Shown piece after piece: positions 13,240-20,791 of a stretch of DNA of 22,943 nt. The notes under the pieces were generated by a model. The model was not told the origin of the DNA and did not search any database. It saw nothing but the letters and a program-made list of their open reading frames with translations. The stretch covers positions 1-22,943 of the IMG/VR virus record IMGVR_UViG_3300043410_000387. One strand, 5' to 3'. Position 1 is the stretch's first letter. The number at the start of each line of letters is the position of its first letter. A program made the translations under genes and the position numbers. The stretch is from a virus.

Positions 13240-14301
13240 TTATACCACTTCTTGGTTTTGTGCTTCTACGTATAAGCCTCGTAGAAGTGTTTTCAATTTC
13301 TCTTTGTCTGCTTCTGTTTCAACTGCATCAACATAAGAGTCTAATAATACTTGTGTATCGTCAAGCTTAATCTCTTCGTCTTCTACATTATCACCCATAT
13401 ATTCTGTAAAAGTTTCAGCGATCTTTAACTCGTGAATTGGTCGTTGTGTAATACGATCAATGAGTCTATCAAATGCAAAGAAGTCTTGTTTCTTCTCAAC
13501 GATAACCTTTACGAACTGATTATCGAGATGAGTAACATCCATACCATTATAATCTGTTTTTTCGTCGTTGTACACTACTTTTGTATGAAGTGTATGTGGA
13601 TTACGAACAGGCGTTATTTCGCGTGTATCAGTATCAAGGACGTGAAAATATTTGGGATCATCGCAATCACCCCAAGTAAACTCCATTTGGGAACCAAGAT
13701 AATGAATATTATCCCGACTAGACTTAGTATGAAAGTGGCCAGAGAGAACCATTTCAAAACGACTAAACTCTTTTGTGTCCATTCCATGGGGATTTGGAAT
13801 ACCTTTATACATTTCAAAACCAGAGAACTCAAAGTGACCTCCAACAATATCTGCTGAACATGTTTTGATGAAGTCCATGGTGTCAGCATAATTTTCTACA
13901 TTGATCCAAGGAACCAATGCAACTTTTAAACCATCATATTCAACTACTGTGTTCTCCATATAGATCTTCACTGCATCCATATAGTGTCCCATCAATTCTT
14001 TTAGAGAACACAACTCATTGGTATTTTTATAGAACACATCGTGATTACCAGGAATAATATCCATAGTAATATTATGCTCTCTTAGTTTATCTAAGAAGAT
14101 ACGACGATTGTGTTCTAGTGCTTTAAAGTTTACATACTTACGGTGTTCATAATAATCACCAAGGTGAATGATCTTGTCAATCTTATTCTCAATCAAATAT
14201 GGGAAAAACACATCACTATAAAACTTCTCTTGATACTCCATAAAGATATCAGAGGAATTACGTGCACCACAATGTGTATCGTTTAAGATAGCGATCTTCA
14301 A
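13240..14301 (-). CDS. 47: Recombination nuclease subunit gp47 (Mre11/SbcD-like)
   Basis: Calcineurin-like metallophosphoesterase nuclease, partner of gp46. All phosphoesterase motifs are present: DTH (8-10), GDYYEH (48-53), GNHD (85-88), GGH near 154-156 and GHFH (188-191). The length of 353 aa is close to T4 gp47 (339). It follows gp55 directly (stop of 55 and start of 47 adjoin), so 55-47-46-deformylase form one unit. Its 3' half contains an internal sequence that fully matches the early promoter hexamers. Confidence 0.97.
   Translation of the reverse strand: MKIAILNDTHCGARNSSDIFMEYQEKFYSDVFFPYLIENKIDKIIHLGDYYEHRKYVNFKALEHNRRIFLDKLREHNITMDIIPGNHDVFYKNTNELCSLKELMGHYMDAVKIYMENTVVEYDGLKVALVPWINVENYADTMDFIKTCSADIVGGHFEFSGFEMYKGIPNPHGMDTKEFSRFEMVLSGHFHTKSSRDNIHYLGSQMEFTWGDCDDPKYFHVLDTDTREITPVRNPHTLHTKVVYNDEKTDYNGMDVTHLDNQFVKVIVEKKQDFFAFDRLIDRITQRPIHELKIAETFTEYMGDNVEDEEIKLDDTQVLLDSYVDAVETEADKEKLKTLLRGLYVEAQNQEVV
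13546..13574 (-). promoter_or_regulatory. Possible internal promoter within gp47
   Basis: TGTACA-17 bp-TATAAT on the minus strand, about 310 bp upstream of gp46. It lacks the TGTGG extension seen at the other sites and is fully coding, so it may be a chance match or a secondary promoter for gp46 and the deformylase. Confidence 0.35.
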
Positions 14302-14919
14302 TTAAGCAGCCTCAGTATTTTCAGCAATGAAAGATTCTAGTTCTTCAACCATAGAATCAGTCATAAACAACTCTAAAGATTTATTTTTCTTTTCTTTCTT
14401 AGCGAACTCTTTGATCTGCGCATCTTTTTCTTTGATACGACCAATACGTTCTCTTAGAGAATCGATGAATGCTTGTTCACCGTGAGTATCATCACCTTCT
14501 ACACTAGCGATAAACTCTTCAATACCTGATTGCTCAATAAACTTAAATTTGATATCTTGTTGTTTCTTCTCTTTTTCAATACGACGTAAGAAGGCAAAAA
14601 AGCAAATTTGAGTAAAGTATGAGAATGCGTTTTGAGTACCTGTTCGTGTCTCTGCATTTGGATTATAATTAGTGATTGCGCGTAAGCAATTCTCTACAGC
14701 ATCCATAACCATCTCTTCACGATAAGTGTATCTGATAAAATTTACTTTATGAGATAAACCTTCTGCGATCTTGAGAAAGCATTCAGCAATGTAGTTCGGT
14801 ACGACAGGGATTGGTTGATTTTCGGATTTTGCTTTTTCGACTATAGCTGCATAGTCTACTAAGGCTGCACCGAACTTCTTATTGTCCACGTAATGCGGAC
14901 GAGTCTTTGGTTCAGTCAT
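14302..14919 (-). CDS. 55: Late sigma factor gp55
   Basis: Phage-encoded sigma factor that redirects host RNA polymerase to late promoters (TATAAATA) and, in T4, is activated by gp45. The segment AEGLSHKVNFIRYTYREEMVMDAVEN resembles T4 gp55 AEGLSKRFNFSGYT..EEMIADGIE. NAFSYFTQICFFAFLRRIEKEKK resembles T4 [23 protein letters not shown], a sigma region 2-like stretch. It is 205 aa versus 185 in T4, with a long Lys/Glu-rich C-terminus. GGAG lies 11 nt before ATG 14919. It is the first gene behind the promoter at 14958-14986. Confidence 0.94.
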   Translation of the reverse strand: MTEPKTRPHYVDNKKFGAALVDYAAIVEKAKSENQPIPVVPNYIAECFLKIAEGLSHKVNFIRYTYREEMVMDAVENCLRAITNYNPNAETRTGTQNAFSYFTQICFFAFLRRIEKEKKQQDIKFKFIEQSGIEEFIASVEGDDTHGEQAFIDSLRERIGRIKEKDAQIKEFAKKEKKNKSLELFMTDSMVEELESFIAENTEAA

Positions 14920-14957
14920 TTATTCATTCACTCCAATGTATTTGGGACACATACTAT

Positions 14958-14986
14958 ATTATACCACATTAATAACGAAATGTACA
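14958..14986 (-). promoter_or_regulatory. Early-type promoter for gp55-47-46-deformylase
   Basis: -35 TGTACA, 17-bp spacer ending ATGTGG, -10 TATAAT on the minus strand, with a leader of about 30 nt to the gp55 ATG. It stands back to back with the plus-strand promoter at 15016-15044. Confidence 0.88.
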
Positions 14987-15015
14987 ACTATTTTTAATTT
15001 ATTTTCACTGGCCTA

Positions 15016-15044
15016 TGTACAACAGATTATTTACAGTATATAAT
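15016..15044 (+). promoter_or_regulatory. Plus-strand promoter-like site facing the oxygenase gene
   Basis: TGTACA, 17 bp, TATAAT on the plus strand. The upstream flank CTATGTACAAC is identical to that of the AAA+ gene promoter. There is no plus-strand gene downstream; the first transcribed bases run into a CCCCCCGGGG tract and then the 3' end of the minus-strand gene at 15078. The spacer lacks TGTGG. Confidence 0.55.
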
Positions 15045-15077
15045 AGATCTACCCCCCGGGGCCAGCAGGTATAACTT

Positions 15078-15707
15078 TTAAGACCTGAAGTAAAGATTAC
15101 CAGCAATCGTTATTCTACGTTCATCTGATGTATAGAATGGATACACTCCATGATGGAGAACAGCTGGAAAGAAACAGATAACACCTTCATAAGATTTATC
15201 AACGGGGATAGTTTCAAACTGTTGAAGGCCTAATGCATCCATATACCCAAATTCAAAACATGATGCTTTAGAATGTTGCGTCTTGAATAAAGCTACTTCA
15301 TCTTCTAAATTATACGGAATTGTATGCCATAGTGCAAATGAGTATACACCTCCGTGCTTATGAAGCGGATTAAACTCATACTTCTTCTGAAGATTTAACC
15401 ACAATCCTTGCAGATATAGTGTCTGTGAATCTTCACGGGTTTGAAATCTACGCATATAGTCATAATGAAAATCATAATGATGAGCCAAGTCATACAAGAA
15501 TGGCGTGATAGCATCAACACAGTCTTGCCGATCCATCAAATTTATTTGATTATCTAAGTGCCCAGCTAATTTATACGCAACATCTTCACCACCCACATCT
15601 TGTACATCTTTAATCGCTGCATTAAAGACATCCATGATAGGTGCTGGAACTTTAGCTGTGATATAACCTGGTGATTTCAATTCATGTATATAATATTCAA
15701 ACTGCAT
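15078..15707 (-). CDS. 2-oxoglutarate/Fe(II) oxygenase-like protein (PF13759 type)
   Basis: 209-aa protein with the double-stranded beta-helix signature. NPLHKHGGVYSFALW has the metal-binding H116/H118 position, and FFPAVLHHGVYP (179-190) has the distal His (185 or 186). RRITIAGNLYF (197-207) has the Arg expected to bind 2-oxoglutarate and ends in the usual N-x-x-F. The N-terminal 90 residues are helical and His/Asp-rich (HHYDFHYDYM). Such genes are frequent in marine T4-like phages; substrates are unknown. AGGA lies 8 nt before the ATG at 15707. It is the last gene of the uvsY-uvsW unit. Confidence 0.82.
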   Translation of the reverse strand: MQFEYYIHELKSPGYITAKVPAPIMDVFNAAIKDVQDVGGEDVAYKLAGHLDNQINLMDRQDCVDAITPFLYDLAHHYDFHYDYMRRFQTREDSQTLYLQGLWLNLQKKYEFNPLHKHGGVYSFALWHTIPYNLEDEVALFKTQHSKASCFEFGYMDALGLQQFETIPVDKSYEGVICFFPAVLHHGVYPFYTSDERRITIAGNLYFRS

Positions 15708-15715
15708 AATAAATC

Positions 15716-16132
15716 CTAATGATATGTTGGCGGTGTACCGTCGTCTTCTTCATCCAATAAGTGTAACGTTGGAGTTGCTTGCACTACTGAAGGATCTGCG
15801 GCTTGTTCTGCCTTAGTGATCGGAGTTTGTAAATCTTGTTCAATATTAACTGTCATCTTATTATAATAGACTGCTACAGCATCATTGACTAAAGCTTCTA
15901 TGATAATATGTTTCTTGTTGATGATAAACTCATCATTATCTGCTAAGCTCATCCATCGAGTAAACAAGTTTGCTTCTCTAGATATATTTCCTAGTTGAAC
16001 CTTCTCTCGATGAACCAATAACGGGTTTCTTATAAGAACTTCTTCGCGATCTTCCCCAACAACCTCTGTTAGGATCTCTTCGCCGCTAGTAAGTTTTATC
16101 TGTCTAATATCTCTTGGGAGGTATTGTGTCAT
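15716..16132 (-). CDS. Sm/LSm-like protein (copy 2)
   Basis: 138-aa protein. Its first 95 residues follow the same order as the 97-aa protein at 1500-1793: IKLTSGEEIL, ED, VLIRNPLLVHRE, an arm ending WMSLAD, then INKKHIIIEALVND and VYYNKM. This suggests a shared small beta-barrel (Sm-like) domain. The C-terminus is acidic and proline-rich (DEEDDGTPPTYH), probably disordered, a feature seen in Hfq tails. The start overlaps the uvsW stop in an ATGA, implying coupled translation with the helicase. RNA binding is an inference. Confidence 0.8.
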   Translation of the reverse strand: MTQYLPRDIRQIKLTSGEEILTEVVGEDREEVLIRNPLLVHREKVQLGNISREANLFTRWMSLADNDEFIINKKHIIIEALVNDAVAVYYNKMTVNIEQDLQTPITKAEQAADPSVVQATPTLHLLDEEDDGTPPTYH

Positions 16133-17607
16133 GTAAGTTTTACCTCGTGGATCTTATAATTGAACTGCTCCTTACTATATATTTGAATTCGGATTCCGGC
16201 ATGGACAAGAGTAAAGTTCTTCTTGGTCTTCCAATGCAAGTCATCTGATATATCATATAGTACAGTATCTCTACCATCATCAGCTTTTCTTAATCCGCGT
16301 CCGATAGATTGTAACACCTTAATCTGTGATTTAGATGGAGAAGCAAATACGATGTTGTGTAGGTTCTTAATGTTGATACCAGTTGAGAACGTTCCTAACG
16401 ACGCCACAATAATAGCGTTCTTTTCTTTCTCTGTAATAGCACGAATAGTTTCACGATCAGTAACATCTGTTTCTCCAGAAACGTAAAAGACTTTACGATC
16501 TTCTTTAGCGTTCTCTCTAATTAATTTGAATAGCGGTTTACCATGCTTATCTACTCGATTAAACAACACTAACGTATTACCTTGCTGATCTAGCGTCAGG
16601 TTCTTAATAAAATTATTCCGCTTTTGATGAGCTATGATAAAATCAATCTCTTCAGCATAAGTCTTATCTTTAACTGACTTACATTCTTCGTCTGAATATT
16701 TCATCACCAAACATTTGATATCTAATTTAGCAAGCTGATCTGCATCCATCAATGCTTTAGTGGTTGTAACTTGATAAACTGGTCCGAATAATCCTTCTAA
16801 GACAAGCCTATGTGTAAGTGTACCATCTAAAGTACCAGTTAAACCAAATCTGTATGGACAGTCAACCAACTTCTCCATTATCGATGATAAAGATTTAGCT
16901 TGGAATGTATGTGCTTCATCACCAATAACCATTCTAAATGGCTCAAACCACTGTTTAGGTAATTTGTAAATTGATTGCCAAGTTGTAATAACGATCGGAG
17001 CTTGTGTATCTTTTTCTTTACCGCTATAAATTGTATGGATCAGAGACTCATCAAACGAATCATCATTCTGAGCATAAGTCAAGAAGTCTGAACGCATCTG
17101 TTCTACGAGTGATGTTGTGGGTACTATGAGAAGCAGACGTTTGCCCTTCAACACATTCATGTAAAAGCGTAATAGTATGTAGATGATTAATGATTTACCA
17201 GAAGCGGTAGGTGATACGAGCAATGCTCGCTTGTTACGTAAGCCGTGCGTAGCAGCTTCGTATTGATAATCTCTTGGAGTAAATGGAAGATGAAGAAACT
17301 TGGTAACAAATGTCTGAAGATCTTCTTCATTGACTTTTGTAATTTGACTAGGAAAGTTTACTTCGACTTCATATTCACGCTCTTCAGCAAACTTCTTAAC
17401 ATAACCTAACAGCCCAACATATAGTGTGTTAGAACGCAAGTCATATAATCTAATCTTTCCATCCCACATTTTATTCTTAAATGCAGGCATGAATTTATAA
17501 CCAGGAACATAGAACGTGAAGTAGTCTGCTAGTTCTTGTCTAGCACCACCTTCACATTCAATTCTCATGTGAACATCATTGACTTTACTGACTATTAGTT
17601 TTTCCAT
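16129..17607 (-). CDS. uvsW: RNA-DNA helicase UvsW
   Basis: Superfamily 2 helicase that in T4 unwinds R-loops and branched recombination intermediates and shifts the phage from origin- to recombination-dependent replication. The N-terminal small domain (1-110) is followed by motif Q FTPRDYQ and Walker A SPTASGKS (132-139). DEAH is at 230-233, TGT at 257-259, and motif VI is QSIGRGLRK near the C-terminal third. The ATG at 17607 (MEKLIVSK, 492 aa) is preferred over a TTG at 17622. Either overlaps the end of the preceding oxygenase gene. The length matches T4 UvsW (about 500). Confidence 0.96.
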   Translation of the reverse strand: MEKLIVSKVNDVHMRIECEGGARQELADYFTFYVPGYKFMPAFKNKMWDGKIRLYDLRSNTLYVGLLGYVKKFAEEREYEVEVNFPSQITKVNEEDLQTFVTKFLHLPFTPRDYQYEAATHGLRNKRALLVSPTASGKSLIIYILLRFYMNVLKGKRLLLIVPTTSLVEQMRSDFLTYAQNDDSFDESLIHTIYSGKEKDTQAPIVITTWQSIYKLPKQWFEPFRMVIGDEAHTFQAKSLSSIMEKLVDCPYRFGLTGTLDGTLTHRLVLEGLFGPVYQVTTTKALMDADQLAKLDIKCLVMKYSDEECKSVKDKTYAEEIDFIIAHQKRNNFIKNLTLDQQGNTLVLFNRVDKHGKPLFKLIRENAKEDRKVFYVSGETDVTDRETIRAITEKEKNAIIVASLGTFSTGINIKNLHNIVFASPSKSQIKVLQSIGRGLRKADDGRDTVLYDISDDLHWKTKKNFTLVHAGIRIQIYSKEQFNYKIHEVKLT

Positions 17608-18232
17608 AACCAAACTTACCAAAGAATACTATAGTAAGGCGTGAATCATCTTTACCTTTACCAAAGTATTTATTGGCTCTATGCCATGCGTGTGCATCAT
17701 ATATAACACAACGATTATAGACATTATGCACAGTTGTAACCTCAGTGAACTGAGAATGGCGTTTATCTCTTAATGCAATATAATCATCTCTAAACTCAAG
17801 TTTAGATAAGAACTTCTTTTTCAATTCCAGATCTTCTTCGCTAAAATAACTTAGAGTGTCTGTTGTATGATGATACATTGAAGTACCGCTATCTGGCGGT
17901 GGATTTGGATTTAAGTATATCAAACCCGCAAAATGCAAATCAGTGCCATCATCGTGTATCCAACCATCAATGTATTCTTCTCCAACAAGTTGGAACATTA
18001 CATCAAATTTCTCAAATTCATCGCACTGTGATGTTATGTTTCTAGGTAAACAATTATATACTGACCACGCTAGTTCATTGTGATTCTCTGATGCAAATGT
18101 GTGAAGATTTTTTGTCCTCACTCCAGGCCATCTTAATTCTTCATCTTTATGCCAATCTTCTATAGACAGAGCATACTCTCTAATAGCATCTGGATTTGGA
18201 AAAAAATTATCAATGACAATTGTTGGAACCAT
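17585..18232 (-). CDS. 2OG/Fe(II) oxygenase-like protein (DUF6445-like)
   Basis: 215 aa from the ATG at 18232, which overlaps the uvsY stop in TAATG with AGGTG 6 nt upstream. A longer frame from 18259 would run through the end of uvsY. Metal ligands fit H93-x-D95 (WIHDDG) and H181 or H184 (YDAHAWHRA), with R198 (SRLTIVFF) for the cosubstrate. LIYLNP and GTSMYHH are the other conserved strands. It resembles uncharacterised oxygenase-like proteins of marine phages and bacteria; the substrate is unknown. It lies between uvsY and uvsW. Confidence 0.8.
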   Translation of the reverse strand: MVPTIVIDNFFPNPDAIREYALSIEDWHKDEELRWPGVRTKNLHTFASENHNELAWSVYNCLPRNITSQCDEFEKFDVMFQLVGEEYIDGWIHDDGTDLHFAGLIYLNPNPPPDSGTSMYHHTTDTLSYFSEEDLELKKKFLSKLEFRDDYIALRDKRHSQFTEVTTVHNVYNRCVIYDAHAWHRANKYFGKGKDDSRLTIVFFGKFGYGKTNSQ

Positions 18233-18681
18233 TATACACCTGAAGTGAATTGACGCCATTTAATCATGTTGCCAATTGTTTGATGTCTCCATGTAATATT
18301 AGAGACGATGTCTGATAAAGTGTCTATCACAGTTTTCCAATACTCAATCTGTGATTGTATTGTTTGTATCTGCGGATCACTCTCATAGAAGTAATCCATA
18401 TCGCTCTTCATTGGCTTTGTGAGGCCATCAAACGGATCATATTCCCAACCTTTTTCATCCATGGTTGCTTTGTCCATCTTGCCGTTATACCACATAAACT
18501 TATCCTTCAAGAGTTTTTTAAACTCCATCTCTTTACGGTGTTTTTGTAGTTTAGCTTGTGATAGGAGTTCTACATACTTAGCATGTAGTTTAGGAGTTTC
18601 ACGCGAAGACTTATCAAGTTCGACATCATCGATCTCACAGTCTTTTTTCCAATTATCTAATATTTGTTCAAGTGTCAGCAT
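18232..18681 (-). CDS. uvsY: Recombination mediator UvsY
   Basis: Mediator that helps load the UvsX recombinase on gp32-coated single-stranded DNA. The 149-aa protein follows T4 UvsY (137 aa): N-terminal LEQILDNWKKDCEIDDVELD against T4 LEDLQEELKKDVFIDSTKL. The central segment is KLHAKYVELL..., then LLKDKFMWYNGKMDK (T4 LKARLDYYSGRGD). The C-terminal helices are IQSQIEYWKTVIDTLSDIV and IGNMIKWRQFTSG (T4 IKHIQDMRAFEAG). AAGG lies 10 nt before the ATG at 18681. It is the first gene of a unit that includes uvsW. Confidence 0.93.
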   Translation of the reverse strand: MLTLEQILDNWKKDCEIDDVELDKSSRETPKLHAKYVELLSQAKLQKHRKEMEFKKLLKDKFMWYNGKMDKATMDEKGWEYDPFDGLTKPMKSDMDYFYESDPQIQTIQSQIEYWKTVIDTLSDIVSNITWRHQTIGNMIKWRQFTSGV

Positions 18682-18711
18682 GTTATAAACCTTAGGGTTA
18701 TTTTATACCCT

Positions 18712-18740
18712 ATTATACCACATTTTTATGTAAAAGTAAA
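18712..18740 (-). promoter_or_regulatory. Early-type promoter for uvsY-uvsW unit
   Basis: -35 TTTACT, 17-bp spacer ending ATGTGG, -10 TATAAT on the minus strand. The wider -35 (GTTTACTT) is closer to the classical T4 early form than the TGTACA sites. Confidence 0.82.
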
Positions 18741-18743
18741 CAG

Positions 18744-19244
18744 TTATTCGAACGTGAAATAGTCGTATCTAAATGTTACTTCTAGTGTAGCATATACTAC
18801 ATCTGCCTCAGTTGCGGTAAATGTGATGTTACCTATGGTCGTTGGAAATATATTTCGGAACGTTATTGCCTTATTAGGATTATTTTTACTCGTTAAGATG
18901 TAAATTGTAACGTCATCATACTTATCTTCCATTGTGTTACTATTAATCTCGCGATATAACCAATCGAACATCTCTTTAAAGTTGTCCATATCCTCAGAAA
19001 CAAGCATTGTAACGGTCAAAGGTTCAAATACGATTGCATCTCCAGGAGCATAAACATTTTGTTTTCCACGAGGAATAACAGTCTCATTTACCGCTACTGA
19101 TGGGATGCTAAAACCCTGTAAAAAATATTGTACATTAGGCGCACGTGAGAATACCATCCGAAACGAGTCTGTTGAGACCAGCGGATTCTTGTTTTGAGTT
19201 ACTAGGTTTGGTGATCCACCAATGCTATACTTTTTATTTGCCAT
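18744..19244 (-). CDS. Tail-tube-like structural protein (gp19/gp54-like; gp3 position)
   Basis: 166-aa protein resembling the T4 tail-tube fold as used in tube and tube-initiator proteins. FRMVFSRAPNVQYFLQGFSIPSV is followed by IPRGKQNVYAPGDAIVFEPLTVTM (quoted in part), DMDNFKEMFDWLY, ITFRNIFPTTIGNITF and a terminal VTFRYDYF. T4 gp19 shows a similar layout (PAGIVEKIPVG, DDWTVTVMND, KFVDWQ, LWPTNVGELQL, FEVTLALDY). In related marine phages the gene after 23 is often called gp3 (tail completion), so gp3 is an alternative by position. GGAG lies 9 nt before the ATG 19244, and a perfect late promoter lies 23 nt upstream, fitting a virion protein. Confidence 0.7.
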   Translation of the reverse strand: MANKKYSIGGSPNLVTQNKNPLVSTDSFRMVFSRAPNVQYFLQGFSIPSVAVNETVIPRGKQNVYAPGDAIVFEPLTVTMLVSEDMDNFKEMFDWLYREINSNTMEDKYDDVTIYILTSKNNPNKAITFRNIFPTTIGNITFTATEADVVYATLEVTFRYDYFTFE

Positions 19245-19266
19245 TCTTTATCTCCACGATATAATC

Positions 19267-19274
19267 TATTTATA
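19267..19274 (-). promoter_or_regulatory. T4-type late promoter
   Basis: Perfect TATAAATA on the minus strand, 23 nt upstream of the tail-tube-like gene and directly after the gp23 terminators. It is the expected target of gp55-directed RNA polymerase. Confidence 0.85.
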
Positions 19275-19286
19275 TGTCCCACCAGA

Positions 19287-19336
19287 TAAAAAAAGAGGAC
19301 CGAAGTCCTCTTAAGACAAAGGGGACCGAAGCCCCC
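19287..19336 (-). terminator. Tandem UUCG-loop terminators after gp23
   Basis: Two consecutive hairpins with a C(UUCG)G cap. The first on the minus transcript is GGGGGC/GTCCCC (19321-19336), followed by TTTGTC. The second is AGAGGAC/GTCCTCT (19294-19311), followed by seven T. The second is a textbook rho-independent terminator. Confidence 0.92.
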
Positions 19337-19379
19337 TCTGTATTATCTTATAGTTATTATTCTATAAAATCACGTTTGA

Positions 19380-20777
19380 TTACGCGTTATCTAAAAGGCC
19401 AGTAACCTTGAAAATACGGAAGTAAACGTTAGTACGATTTAAACCTGTATCATTAACTGGTGATGAACCTGGGTTAGAGAATGGGTTTGCAATCATACCG
19501 TAACGTGTTTTGAAGCCGATCTTAGGTTGGAAAGAACCTTGATCAACTGCACGAACCATTGTTAGTGGTACATATGGAGCGTAGAATAAACCAGCGTCAT
19601 ATGGGTTTGTACCACGGTAACCAACAGTTACGTAGTCTTGTGTAGCATATGGATCGATGTACACTTTGATCTTGCCGTTTAGAACACCAGCAAATGTATT
19701 GCCAGTATCATCAATTGCTAGATCTGTAGACAATGATGGGTTGTAAACTAACATACCTGAAGCAGCGAGGGCAGTTGCAACGTCTGATGAACAAACGATG
19801 AAGTTGCCTTTACCACGACGTGTATCTTTAGCGATTTGGTTAGCTTCGCGGTCGATCTGAACTAGAAGACCTTTGAATTTTTCAACTGACCAACGACCGT
19901 CAGCATCTGTTACCAAGTTAAACACACCAGCGTTTGTGCAGTTAGCTGTTTGAGCACCTAACTTAGCTTTAACGTTGATTGTACGGATAACTTCACGGTT
20001 AATTTCAGCAAGAATTTCAGCTGAAAGGATGTTTGCTAATTCAGTTTCAGCGTCAAGACCATGAACTGCTTTCAAGTCTTGTGCTAATTCCATTGTGTAC
20101 TCAGCTTTTAGAGCACGTGTCTTAGCAGTAACAGTTGCTTTCTCGATTGAGAATGCCATTTGAGCGAAAGAGTTAGATGAAGAATCACCTAAAGCTTCAG
20201 CTTCTGCTGTAGTCATACCACCACCAACACCGAATGCGTCAGCAACAGTGTCAGCACCAGTTGTACCAGCTGTACCAGAACCACCAGCGTTAACTGTTGT
20301 GTCTGTACCTGGTAATGAATCAGATGAACCACCGTGTGTACCATTTTTGTTAGTACCAGTAGAACCGTTGTATGAAGATGATGAGAAATCTGTATCAGCT
20401 TCGTTGTAAAGCGCTTCTGTACCGCCTTGTGAAGTGTAACGTGATTTCATCGCGAAGATCAAACCAGTTGGACCTGACATTGGTTGAACACCAGCGATGT
20501 CATAAGCGATTAGGTTAGGCATTGAACGACGAACCAAGCTAATAAGGATTGGGTCGAAGTTAGCCATGTTACCTGTACCGCCAGTTGTAGCGTTAGCAGG
20601 AGCTGCTTCTTGTAATGAACCGTAAGAAGCTTGTGCACGCTCTTCAGCAAGTGCCTTCTCTTGGTTTTCTAGGATAACGGCAGTAACTGCGCGTTTGTAT
20701 GGGTCACTAATCTTTGGAAGATCAGCGTGGTCAAGAACCTCTGCCCATTTTTGTTGTGCTTGTTCAGCTAAAAACAT
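19380..20777 (-). CDS. 23: Major capsid protein gp23
   Basis: HK97-fold major head protein, 465 aa (T4 521). The conserved block VRRSMPNLIAYDIAGVQPM begins near residue 84, and a C-terminal block YAPYVPLTMVRAVDQGSFQP is present. The N-terminal 57 residues are a predicted propeptide: SLQE at 54-57 fits the gp21 cleavage rule (L/I-x-E), with AAPAN starting the mature protein, comparable to cleavage after E65 in T4. A low-complexity Gly/Ser/Thr-rich stretch (about 150-190) probably forms an exposed loop. AGAGG lies 9 nt before the ATG at 20777. Confidence 0.98.
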   Translation of the reverse strand: MFLAEQAQQKWAEVLDHADLPKISDPYKRAVTAVILENQEKALAEERAQASYGSLQEAAPANATTGGTGNMANFDPILISLVRRSMPNLIAYDIAGVQPMSGPTGLIFAMKSRYTSQGGTEALYNEADTDFSSSSYNGSTGTNKNGTHGGSSDSLPGTDTTVNAGGSGTAGTTGADTVADAFGVGGGMTTAEAEALGDSSSNSFAQMAFSIEKATVTAKTRALKAEYTMELAQDLKAVHGLDAETELANILSAEILAEINREVIRTINVKAKLGAQTANCTNAGVFNLVTDADGRWSVEKFKGLLVQIDREANQIAKDTRRGKGNFIVCSSDVATALAASGMLVYNPSLSTDLAIDDTGNTFAGVLNGKIKVYIDPYATQDYVTVGYRGTNPYDAGLFYAPYVPLTMVRAVDQGSFQPKIGFKTRYGMIANPFSNPGSSPVNDTGLNRTNVYFRIFKVTGLLDNA

Positions 20778-20791
20778 GTTATGTTTCCTCT

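Noticed and set aside
13222-13240. GTGGTATAAAT just upstream of gp46 as a promoter or late promoter
   Set aside because: It reads TATAAATG rather than TATAAATA, has no -35 at 17 bp and overlaps the start codon.
18696-18711. GGGTATAAAATAACCC in the uvsY leader as a late promoter or operator
   Set aside because: Only a 4-bp stem and an imperfect late motif; not enough to call.
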